Source of the DNA: a bacterium
GTDB lineage: Bacteria; Patescibacteriota; Gracilibacteria; BD1-5; UBA6164
Length of the DNA stretch: 64,000 bases
Direction of reading: 5' to 3'
Assembly: GCA_024635475.1 (NCBI GenBank)
Contig: JAGXIW010000005.1
Span: 100,938-164,937 of the forward strand
Of this stretch, positions 54,284-64,000 are shown piece by piece; the first letter of the stretch is position 1; each line of letters starts with the position of its first letter. The notes under the pieces are model-generated. The model did not search any database, had not been told where the DNA came from, and worked only from the letters and a program-made list of their open reading frames with translations. Both the position numbers and the translations under genes were made by a program.

Positions 54284-57200
54284 TTAATTTATTATTTTAA
54301 ACAGTGCTTTGAATCAAGTAGGAATTTTGCTATTTAGGAATCTGTATTTTTCTTCATCATTTGCAAATGTTTGTTTTTTTAGCTCATCTTTGATACCAAC
54401 TAGGTAAGGAAAATTGTTATTATCTATCAGATTGTTATCAACTAGATAATTAATTACATCATAACATTTTACCAATTTAGCATTTCTTCATATTATATTA
54501 TTATCTTTATCATAACTTTCAAAATTGACTCAAGCAAGTTTCACATAATTATTTAGATCTTCAGGAGTTTTATTTGATCTATTGTATAAATCTATAGCAG
54601 TTTTTAGACAAATACTATCTGAATCAATTATTTGTAATCTTTCAGATGTAAAAGTCTTAAGTAGATTCTCAAATCTATTAGTAAGTGTATGATTTTCTTG
54701 ATCTTTATCAATTGTTGGAGTATTTAGATCTACAAGTATATATTTCATACCTATATTTTTAAAATTATCTACAGTTTTATCTATATCTTTATTATAAATA
54801 TAATCATCAAAAGTAAAAATCAATGAATCGTCATAAAGTCTATAATGGTTTTCAGTTACAAAATATTTTATAAAAGTTCACATTCTATAGATTATAGCAT
54901 CACTTTTCTTTTCATCACTTGGAGAAATTAATTCATCATATAATTTTGATTTTGTCTTAGATAAAGTTTGTACCATTAATTGATGAGTTTGAGCTGGTAA
55001 GTTATTTTTTAATTCACCATTTGATATAAAGAAATTTAAAAAATCATGTAATCCATTTATACTATTTATTTGAGTTAAAGCATTTTTAAAATCCTCAGGA
55101 AAATTATTTTTAGAGAAAAAATCTCAGATTTCTTTTTTATAATCTATAATTAATTGTTTTTTCTCATCTTCTTTTATATTTAATTCAAAAAGTATATTTA
55201 GATAATCACTATGGTATGCAAAAATGGCTTCATTTTCTTTAATTAATCAAGCTTTGTAATGCATATAATTATCCTCGTTGAAGTTTGAAAATATATGAGG
55301 AACTGATGATCTAACAAAATATATAGAAATTATTATAAATATCGCAAAGAAATTTATAGTTTTAAGTAAATATAAATTATCTTCATTATCTATTTCTGAA
55401 TCTTTTCTAGTTATATAATGTATTCATATTCATATAAAAATAAGAAAACACATATACATAGTTATTCCATACCAAACTATTCCAAAAGCTGATATATTCC
55501 ATAAAAATACATAAAATACAGTAAAAGTAAGATTAACAATAAATAGTTTCATTATTTGGTCTTTTTTCCAGTTTGTAGCAAATTTAAAAAATAATAATGA
55601 AGCTATAAAAATACCAAAAATTATAGCATATCACAATGGTAGTTGTATCTTATCAAATAATCATGTAAGAACCAATTTTGAACCAGGTGATATATAATAT
55701 AGTATTTCAAATAATATAACAGAATAAATAACTATATAATACCAAGCTTTTTTTAATGGAAGGAACAAAAATAATACCGGAAGCAATGCAAAAAATATGT
55801 AAGTTATATCAGTGTATTCTCATCTTTGGTTTGATTGCATTGTTAAATTGTATGGAAGTTTTAGATAATTATTAATTCCTTGTTCATAACCAAAATATCT
55901 TCACATATCAGCATTAATAGATTGTCAATTTTTGTCAATACTTTGTCTTGAATCTATGTTTTTTTGTATTTTCGCAAGGCTTTCACTTGTGTGGATTTTT
56001 GTGTAATCTGGAGCATAGTATTCTGGTTTTCATCCAAGTATTCATCATATACTGATATTTGTAACTCAAACTTCATATATATTTTTTCAAATCCATGGAA
56101 TTAAGGCTACAAAAATTCAAGTTAAAAATATAGCTATAATTAGTAAAGTTTTTATTATATATTGTTTATTGTGTCTTATATAAGCAAAAGCAAGAAATCC
56201 TATTCAAATCAAAAGTGAAATTAAAGAAAAAGTATTTATAAAATCAATGTCATTTTTAGGATAAGTAACATTCATCATATCCCATAATTTAAATTTTGTA
56301 AATATCGCAAAATAAACAGCAAAATATCATAAAAAAGCATCAATTCATATTCTACTAAACAATATAAGTCATATTATTGCTGATATAAGCATCAAAGTTG
56401 TTATTTTTATAGCAAATGAAAATCATACGATTATTCAAACAATAAAGATATAATAAAAATCTTCTTTTTTGAAAAATTCTTTTCTAAAAATTTTGTTTAT
56501 AACATTACCGATTTTTCAAATTATTTGATGATTATTTTCATCCAATGATTCTTTTTCTTCTCATACAAATTCTTCTTTTTTTATAAATATATAATAAATC
56601 ATATAAGTAGCTATCAAACTAATTGAAAAAAGTCATATATCAAGCTTCATATCTTTACCAAGTTGAAATATAACCATAGGCATAGATACAAATATAGTAA
56701 CTAATAATAAAGGGATATTTATAAATTCATTTTTTTCTTTAAAAAAGCTTTTTGCAAATAGATAGATTACTGTTGAAGCAAGTATTCAAGAAAAAGTATT
56801 TAAGTAAAAAGCTTGAGTAGTTGATCAAAACATAAATCAAATTCAAGTGTATAGTTCCCAAGCTCTAATTCATCATACAGCAACTAGCTCTCAAGCCGCT
56901 GCAAATAGATTAGGGATATTCATATATGCTCATAAATCATCCCAACCGATAGGAAATGGTCTAAAAACAAGTACTAAATTTGTACTAATCAATGCTGTAA
57001 TTATAACAAAAAGAAATTCACTAGTATATAGTTGTGTATCTTTTTCTACAATTATGCTTTTTGTAAAAAAATCTGCATATAAAGCTCAAATTGATTTATA
57101 TCAAAGTACTATAAAAGGTATTAAGATAATGAAAAATGTATAAATATTGTAAAATCAAATAGTTCATAAAGTATGAAGTAAAGCTATAAAAGCAAAAAAT

Positions 57201-57658
57201 CAAAATCATAAAGAAGAAAGAAATCTAAAAGTAGATTCTTCTTTTTCAAATCATTTTATATATGATAAAATCTTGTTTCAAAAACCATAAGAAGCAGTAA
57301 AAATAGTTATAGGTAGAATCAAAAATCATATAATTTTGAAAAATAATCATACTCATTGTCATCCAGAAAAACCATTTTTTGTTGCAAAATAAATTATACA
57401 AATTATAAGTAGATTTAATAGGGCATATAACACCATAGATGTATATGATATCTTTACTTTATTTTCAGAAATATCATTAAATACAAGATAGCTTAAAGAT
57501 TTGTATATAGAATAGACAATAAGTAAAGCAATTGTATAGTACATAACTCAATATCATGCTATATTTTCCACATGAAAAGGAAAATTCTTGTAATAAGATA
57601 GAACAGTAAATCAAGCAAAAACTATTAAAGTCACTAGTTTTATTATGTAAGAAAGCAT
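54284..57658 (-). CDS. Large polytopic membrane protein, GT-C glycosyltransferase-like
   Basis: This encodes 1124 residues. Some 18-20 hydrophobic helices fill residues 1 to about 790. The first large extracytoplasmic loop contains RPFPIGWDDLGAYMNIPNLF, with an Asp pair placed like the catalytic acid of GT-C enzymes (PMT/ArnT/oligosaccharyl transferases). A second loop (about residues 500-590) is polar. The C-terminal 300 residues are soluble and alpha/beta, with IGMKYILVDLNTP and NRFENLLKTFTSE. It probably moves sugar from a lipid carrier to glycan or protein outside the membrane (inference). It stands alone with its own terminator. No exact family match. Confidence 0.8.
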
Positions 57659-57817
57659 AAAAAATTAATTAATAATAATAATGAAATAATTAATAACTAT
57701 GGAATTATTATTTCCATAACTATAAATTGTAGCTTATTATATAAAAAAACTTGCAAAATCAAAATAATTTCAAATAATAAATACTAATCTTAATTACTTA
57801 GTTTTTAGTAAACAAAA

Positions 57818-59914
57818 ATGAATAAATTAATATCACATATACAAGCCACTTTAAAAGAAATTTTATTAGAACTTTATAAAATCGAAATAAGTATAGATGA
57901 CTTATCACTAGAAAATCCACCAAAAAAAGAACTAGGAGATTATGCTTTTCCTTGTTTTTGACTATCAAAATTACTTAAAAAATGACCTGCACAAATAGGG
58001 CAAGAAATCATAGATTATTTAAAAAATAATGAAAAATATGATATATTTTCAAATTTAGAAGTTGCCTGACCATATCTAAACCTGAGACTAGATAAAGAGT
58101 TTTTATCAAAATTTTTTATTGAAAACTATACAGATTTATTGAACCTAGATGATAAAAATAATAATTGAAAAACTATAGTAATAGACTACATCTGAGCCAA
58201 TGTCTGAAAACCTCTTCACATAGGGCATATGTGTACACCAAATCAATGACAAGTGCTTATAAATCTATTTGAAAAAATAGGGTACAATGTGATTAGTGAT
58301 AGTCATATTTGAGATTGGGGAATAATATTTGGTAAATTGATTTATGCTTACAAAAATCTTTGATGAGACGAAAAAAAACTAAAAGAAAATGCTGTTGAGC
58401 ATTTGTTTGAGTTGTATGTGAATATTAGTAATGAAATTGAAAAAGACAAGCAAACACTTACAATAATATGGAATGAATGTTTAAAATTAGATACGAATAT
58501 TTTAAAAGAAAAAATAAAAATGTATTTTCCGGATTATTTTAATAATCATATTAAATGTATAAATCAACCTAATCTTCCTTTAGAGACTTTTCCTTTACAT
58601 AATTATTCTTGAGCTTATGTTATATTAAGTAATTATTTTTTTAGTGACTGATGTAATGAACATTTAAAAAAATTACAATGAATATTTCCCAAAAATGATT
58701 TAGAATATCAAATTCGTAATGAATTCAAACTTCTTTCAGAATGAAATACAGAATCAATTGAACTATGGCAAAAATTCACAAAATATTCAATTGATTCTAT
58801 GCAAAAAACACTTGATAGATTTAATATCAAACCAGATTATAATATATGAGAGAGTTTTTATGAAGGGCTTTGATTTCCAAAAATGGAAAATTACCCAGAT
58901 TTGACTTATGATATGAAACAAATAGTGGCAGAACTATTAAAAAAATGAATTGCAACAAAAAATGATGATGGTTCAGTTTGAGTAGTATTTCCTGATGATA
59001 CAAAAATTCCAAGTTGTATACTACAAAAAAGAGATTGAACTCATGGTTACTTAGCTTCTGATCTTGCTTGAGTAAAATATAGAATGCAAAACTGGAATCC
59101 TGAGAAGATAATTTATTTTGTAGATGTAAGACAACAACTTCATCTAAAACAAGTTTTTACTATTTCAAAGATGGCTGGTTGGAGTAATGATAAAACAGAA
59201 CTATTTCATGTATACAACTGATTCATAAGTTTAAAAGATGGTGCTATGAGTACTCGTAAATGAAGAATTATAAAACTTGAAGCACTTCTTGATGAAGCAG
59301 AATTAAGAGCAAAAAAGATAATTAGTGAAAAAAGAGATGATTTTACAGAAAATGAATTAACAAAGCTTTCAAAAATTATTTGAATTTGAGCAATAAAATA
59401 CGGTTACCTATCAAAAAACAGAACTCTAGATACGATTTTTGATTGGGATGAATTTATGACTTTTGAATGAAATAGTTGACCATATATCCAGTATGCTTAT
59501 GTAAGGGCAATGCAGATTTTGGAAAAGGCAAATTATCCTGTCATTGCGAGGAACGAAGCAATCCAGAAAATATGAAACAATATAGTAAATGGATTGCTTC
59601 ATAAAAATTCGCAATGACAAAAGGATACAATAGATAACACTTTCGACCACGACGAAGAAATAGATCTAGCAAAAGAATTATTTAATTACAAATCTATACT
59701 CGCTGAAACTGCAACAAGCTACTATCCACATATACTTTGTAATTATGCATATAATCTCACAAAGAAATTTAATTCATTTTACAACAAAGTCCATATCCTA
59801 AGTGAAGAAAATGAAGCAAAAAAACAACTTAAATTACTTCTTGTCGACCAATTTTCACAAGTTCTAAAAAACTCTTTCGAAATCCTTTGAATAGAAATGC
59901 CTGAAAAAATGTAA
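57818..59914 (+). CDS. argS: Arginyl-tRNA synthetase
   Basis: This encodes 698 residues against about 560 for typical ArgS. N-terminal domain: NPPKKELGDYAFPCF. The class I HIGH site is ANVGKPLHIGHMCTPNQGQV; GDWGIIFGKLIYAY, GTHGYLASDLAGVKYRM, KMAGW, the KMSKS region AMSTRKGRII, and the DALR anticodon domain (GPYIQYAYVRAMQIL to NSFEILGIEMPEKM) are all present. Two inserts explain the length: about 85 residues after LFELYVNISNEIEKDK (residues about 212-297) with unknown origin, and about 29 residues from a palindromic repeat at 574-602. The enzyme should still be active. Confidence 0.95.
59537..59623. repeat. Dispersed palindromic repeat inserted in frame in argS
   Basis: CCTGTCATTGCGAGGAACG and GAAGCAATCC at the left are mirrored by GGATTGCTTC and GCAATGACAAAAGG at the right, an imperfect stem-loop of about 87 bp. 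This GTCATTGCGAGGAACGAAGCAATCC-like sequence is a common intergenic palindrome in many bacterial genomes. Here it is translated as VIARNEAIQKIGNNIVNG and GLLHKNSQGQKD within the anticodon-domain region, with no stop. Confidence 0.85.
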
Positions 59915-59935
59915 TTATTAAATATTAATTTTAAG

Positions 59936-60595
59936 ATGTCAGTAGACTACAACAATTTTGCCACTACATTCTCAAACAGTAGAAAAAATATGAAATGGGA
60001 AGAAATTGATTATCTCATAGATTTTTTGAATAAAAAAAATAGTAATTGAATAAGTATTCTGGATATAGGTTGCTGAAATGGAAGACTTTTAGCTCATATT
60101 GAAAATAGTTGAATAAAAATCGATAATTATTTATGAACTGATTTATCATCTTGACTAATACAAGAAGCAAAAAAACTTCATCCAAATCATAGTTTTCAAG
60201 TTCTTGATATGGTATACATTTCTGAAATTGCTGAAAAATTTGATTATATCTTTTTCATCGCTTCTTTTCACCATTTACAAACTATTAAGGAAAGAATTAA
60301 AGTATTAAAACAAATAAAAAATCTGTTAAAACCTGATTGAGTTATATTTATGACTAATTGGGCATTAAACAGTGAATTAAATAGTGAAAAATACAAAAAA
60401 AGTATAATTGAAAACTCAAAAAATGAGTTTTGAAGTCAAGATTATAGTATAAAAATAGGGGAGTTTACCAGATTCTATCATTCTTTTACTTTGGAAGAAT
60501 TAGATTTTTTGTTTAGGGAAACTTGATTTGAAGTGGTGGAAAATAAGCTTTTTGAGAATGGTAGGAATTGGGTATCAATTATAGAAAACAGGTAA
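59936..60595 (+). CDS. SAM-dependent methyltransferase, Trm9/class I type
   Basis: This encodes 219 residues. The SAM-binding motif SILDIGCGNGRLLAHI, acidic motif II YLGTDLSSGLIQEAKKLHP, FDYIFFIASFHHLQTIKERI, and LLKPDGVIFMTNWAL are typical class I Rossmann features. The VDYNNFATTFSNSRKNMKWE start and FTRFYHSFTLEELDFLFRE end resemble the Trm9/ALKBH8 tRNA-uridine methyltransferase family, but a general Methyltransf_11 protein fits as well. It lies 21 nt after argS on the same strand. Confidence 0.87.
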
Positions 60596-60602
60596 TTTTG
60601 TC

Positions 60603-63353
60603 TTATATTTTTATTTCACTATGCTTTCTCAAAAACTCATCAAACATAGCTTTTGCATCAATTCAAATTGAATAAATATTTTTTAGAAAATCGTGTCTAA
60701 ATTTAGTCTTATCTTCTTGAACTTTTCTTTTTAGATAAAGATAATTTGGGTCACTTTTTATTCAAATCAAGATTATTTTTTCAATTAGTTCAAAAGGAAG
60801 TATTTTGTATCACCATAAAGCTAAAGTGTAGGCATTTTTTCAAGCATTTCTTTTTAAAATATCAGGATTATTTAATAATAAACCATTATATATTTGTTCA
60901 ATTTTTTTTGAATTATCAGTTATAATTTTTTTTATGTTAACTCATAAAGAATGTAGAAATTCAGGACATTCTTGCATTAAATAAGCTATAGTAATATATA
61001 ATGAATCATGAAAAGAATACAATTCAAGTATTTTAATTAAATTCAATAATTTATTTAGATTTTCTGATTCTATAAGCTTGTTTACATAACTTAATACTTT
61101 TTCACTTAAAAGTTTTATAACTTGTTCATATGTTTTAATAAATGAATTTATATTTATTTTATCAATAATAATTTTTCTAAATAAATCATCTAATTCAATT
61201 TCTAATAATCATAAATCATTTTTCATTGAAAGAACTTTTGCTTTCAATAATGAGATTTCTATATTATCAGGATTCATTGGTTCTACTCTGTCTAAAAGAA
61301 AAAGAGCTTTATTTAAATTCATAAATTTTACAAATATCTTTGCTTGTTCAAAAATAGATAAAGAAGCTATATAAATATTTCATTCATGAATTGCAATATC
61401 TTCTGTAATGAAAAAATATTTTAATGCTTCTTTACTTTTTCAATCAATATTTAATGTTATTCATGTTCATAAGTTTGCCAATAAATGCATTTTAGATTTT
61501 TTTACAGCATCTAAAAAACATTCATGAGATATATTTAGATAACTACATTCTAAAGCTTTTATTCATTCTAAAACTAGTTCATCTGCTCTCGTATTTCAGG
61601 GTTTTTTAATAGTATTTTTTATATCAAGTAAAACTTCAGTTTGTTTACGAAGTTCAGCAAGCGAATATACTTGAATTGTAGTTAAATTTTTTATTTCTTG
61701 AGTATTTTCTTGTATTTCTCATTGTATTATATTAAAACCATTTATCAATATATTTCATACATTTTCTAGAATTCAAGTTATAATTTTTCTTGTAAGAATT
61801 ATTTCACTTTTTACATTTTCATTGCTTATTAATAGGTTTTGTAGTGATATATTTGTTATTTCTTGTAATTGATTTCATATATTTATACTATTTCAAATAT
61901 TTCACATCTGTCAATTTGCTATTTGTATTCAATAATCTATATTTCATAGATTTTCATTTATTCACTGAACTCACAAATTTAAAAATCATAAGTTTCTATT
62001 TGTTTCCTGAATACCTAAATCAATACCTCAAAGACTTCTGTTTGTTTGTTGTATTCAACTATTTATATCTCATAAAGTTTCATTAATTTCATATATTCAA
62101 CTATCTATATCTCATAAAGTTTCATTAATTTCATATATTCAACTATCTATATCTCATAGAGTTTCATTGATTCACTGAACTCATAAATTTAAAAATCATA
62201 AGTTTTTATTAGTTTCTTGAATACCAGAATCAATACTTCAAAGACTTCTATTTGTTTTTTGAATTCAATGGTTTATATCTCACAAATTTCTATTAGTTTC
62301 CCTAAATTCATCAATTTGTAGAGCTCATTGCTTTACCATTATATTTTGTAATACTGTTTGAGTTTTTTCTTGTTGAAATATACCTGTAATTCACGGTAAT
62401 TCTATAAGTGGAGTGATATTTCAGTTTTCATCTTGTCTGATTATGCGAGACAATTTATCTGATATTTCTCACTTTGTTATGCCATTTCTAACCATTACTT
62501 CTAGGATTTTGGGGTTTACAATTCATTCTTTTACCAATTCTCACATATTTTTTCAGACTACTTTTTCTGATATTCATAGAAGTCTTATATCATCATGGTC
62601 TATAATGCTTTCTTTTGCTTTCATTTCTCTACTAAAAAGTTCAGCAGATTGTTTTGTGAATTCTGCAGGATTTACCTTGTCTTTGTTTTTGTATAAATTT
62701 CTTCTTTGTTCTTTTATTTCTGCTATGCTTCTGTAGCAATTATTATTTATCTCTTTTGCTTCTTCTGCAGTTAATCATTGTTTTATATAACCTATAAGTC
62801 TTTTTCCGAATATTTTCTCAGTTTTATCTTTATCCAATCATCATATAAGCATCATAGCTAGTGCTGTACTTTTTCAGTCTTGTGATATCTCTCTTCAAAG
62901 TTGATTTAATGATTTATTTGTAGGTAAGTTTGTACCATAAATTGTGCTAACTGCTTGATTCAGTACTCATAAATCTTCATGAACTATTCAAGTCATATCT
63001 GTAATACCTTCTCTCACACTTTTTAATCAATCTTGCAAACCAGAAAATCAGCTTTGATTTGATGCAACTATATCACTTATAGAATAAGAAATATCTTGCA
63101 TTGTTGACAATACTTTTTCATTATGATCTGTGAATTCATCTGGCAAAACTATTTCAGGAGTGTATATTTGCATTGCTTTTTCATCTCTATCTCTCTCTTG
63201 CAAATCAAGAGATCTCTCAGTTACTTTTCTTATAGCATATATATCAGCCCTAGCTGCAGTTTCAGGTGCAACAAAAGTCTCTCTTAGAAGTGGCAGGTCT
63301 AAAAGAGTGTTATTGAGGAATGGAGTGTTATTATTTACTGTTTTAGATGACAT
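60603..63353 (-). CDS. Large repeat-rich protein with 14-residue tandem repeats and a helical C-terminal domain
   Basis: This encodes 916 residues. The first 320 residues are helical and charged. From about residue 350 to 490 a run of 14-residue units of the type GIYEINETLGDIDS repeats about ten times, mostly of the pattern S-G-I-x-x-x-N-x-x-L-G-x-I-D, probably a long fibrous or coiled-coil rod. The C-terminal 400 residues look like stacked helical hairpins, TPR-like (LECSYLNISHECFLDAVKKS, LALWGYKILPFELIEKIILI). No signal peptide or TM. No family recognised. It follows, in the same direction and 8 nt away, another repeat-rich gene, so the two may work together. Confidence 0.85.
61870..62310. 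repeat. 42-nt coding tandem repeats, nested in a 210-bp unit
   Basis: Units of 42 bp (ATATTCAACTATCTATATCT and the following 22 bases) recur; 62050-62175 contains three, two of them nearly identical. A larger block starting with TTCACTGAACTCA appears at about 61961 and again at about 62171, 210 bp (five units) apart. All are in frame and encode the 14-residue GIYEINETLGDID-like units. The length is open to slippage. Confidence 0.85.
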
Positions 63354-63361
63354 ATTAAAGT

Positions 63362-64000
63362 TTAAACATTAATAATTTTTTTTGCTTTGTATTTTTTAAA
63401 TAACTTAATCAATTCAGATATTATATCAAGTTCTTCTTTATTTTTGTCATTACATAAATTTAGAGAATTTATTTGTATTTTTAAAAAATTTTTTCTTAAT
63501 TCGAATATATCTAGAAGAGTTCAATTAAAGTTAGTAACTGATGGATTAACAGAAATAATTAATTCATGATTGAAAATATCACGATATTTCAAATTTATAT
63601 CTAATCAGTATTTAATAAGAATTTCTATAATAATTATGTTAATATTTTCAGGTGAGTTAAATATATCTCTTTTTACAGCTATTAAATTATGAAATATTTT
63701 TGCATTTATAATTTTTTTATTAAAATTAATAAAATCTTTTGGATTTCATAAACTAAGAAGATATTTTTCAAATATGATATCAAAATTATCTAAAGATTCA
63801 ATATGTCATATTCAGGGAATTCATATAATTTTTTTTCAATTATACTCTAAAAAGGTCTCTAAAATATTTAAAAATTTGCTTAATTTTTTCTTTTCCAATC
63901 TTTCATTTTCTAATTTTTCTTTTTCCAATCTTTCATTTTCTAATTTTTCTTTTTCCAATCTTTCATTTTCTAATTTTTCTTTTTCCAATCTTTCATTTTC
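63362..64000 (-). CDS. Hypothetical protein, C-terminal part (5' end outside window)
   Basis: The minus-strand frame is open from the window edge to TAA at 63362-63364, 213 visible residues. The visible N-terminal side is a run of charged 10-residue repeats (ENERLEKEKL) forming a single long helix or coiled coil. After KKLSKFLNILETFLEYN comes a globular helical domain (WKKIIWIPGIGHIESL-like at its start, then DNFDIIFEKYLLSLG and NLIAVKRDIFNSPENINI). It ends YKAKKIINV. No family recognised. It directly precedes the 916-residue repeat protein. Confidence 0.8.
63889..64000. repeat. 30-nt coding tandem repeats running to the window edge
   Basis: CTTTTTCCAATCTTTCATTT plus 10 more bases recurs perfectly at 30-bp spacing at least three times and continues past base 64000. 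On the minus strand each unit encodes ENERLEKEKL, a charged helical repeat. Confidence 0.9.

Noticed and set aside
61870..62310. Regular repeats of about 42 bp considered as a CRISPR array
   Set aside because: There are no unique spacers, the repeats are contiguous, in frame and encode a 14-residue protein repeat.
63889..64000. Regular 30-bp repeats at the window edge considered as a CRISPR array
   Set aside because: They are contiguous with no spacers and encode ENERLEKEKL in the open minus-strand frame.

Overview
The window comes from a very AT-rich bacterial genome that reads UGA as glycine (genetic code 25). With TGA as a stop, almost every gene breaks into pieces. With TGA as Gly, intact proteins appear and TGA falls on invariant glycines: the DnaB Walker A loop (ATG TGA AAA ACA), the LDGG motif of the site-2 protease, the GGDG motif of NAD kinase and the PGAFEIP motif of lumazine synthase. 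This recoding is known from the Candidate Phyla Radiation groups Gracilibacteria and Absconditabacteria (SR1). I place the window there but cannot choose between them. All coding calls below use code 25, with TAA and TAG as the only stops.

Layout. 1-7121: four tandem paralogues of a cysteine-rich zinc-ribbon family common in CPR genomes, with a PLP-decarboxylase-fold protein that has lost its catalytic Lys and Cys between the third and fourth. 7210-8393: lumazine synthase overlapping an unusual riboflavin kinase fused to an archaeal RibL-like FAD synthase domain. 8676-11270: elongation factor P with Arg32 facing its probable modifying enzyme EarP, which overlaps a Na/Ca exchanger. 11412-16371: a 7TM protein, an ATP-grasp/HExxxH-peptidase fusion and a second ATP-grasp ligase, which together look like a peptide-tagging system. 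16368-19257: a secreted CAP protein, and a DEAD-box helicase followed by a short protein sharing its RG-rich tail. 19258-25900: an NAD salvage operon (pncA, pncB, nadE, nadK, nadD, Nudix, nrtR) with four copies of a 17-bp operator. 25929-31513: conserved hypotheticals, a lytic transglycosylase-like protein and a peptidoglycan-binding protein.

31568-36905: tgt, an HD hydrolase, a site-2 protease and radA. 37097-41125: hypotheticals, tRNA-Leu, a MazG-like protein, folA and thyA. 41255-45323: TerC, a LysM-CHAP peptidoglycan hydrolase, L21, tRNA-Gln and a CDF transporter. 45569-48957: rlmE and an N-terminally reduced family A DNA polymerase whose 3' end is duplicated around a winged-helix/PRTase regulator with its own palindromic operator. 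49034-54170: dnaB, a HisRS paralogue lacking its catalytic motifs, and a protein with hotdog-like segments. 54284-64000: a large GT-C-like membrane protein, argS, a methyltransferase, and two long proteins rich in tandem repeats.

Recurring themes are short GC-richer palindromic repeats inserted in frame in essential genes, convergent genes whose ends overlap or share terminators, and TTGACA-N16-TATAAT-type promoters. No transposase, CRISPR array, phage module or rRNA was seen.
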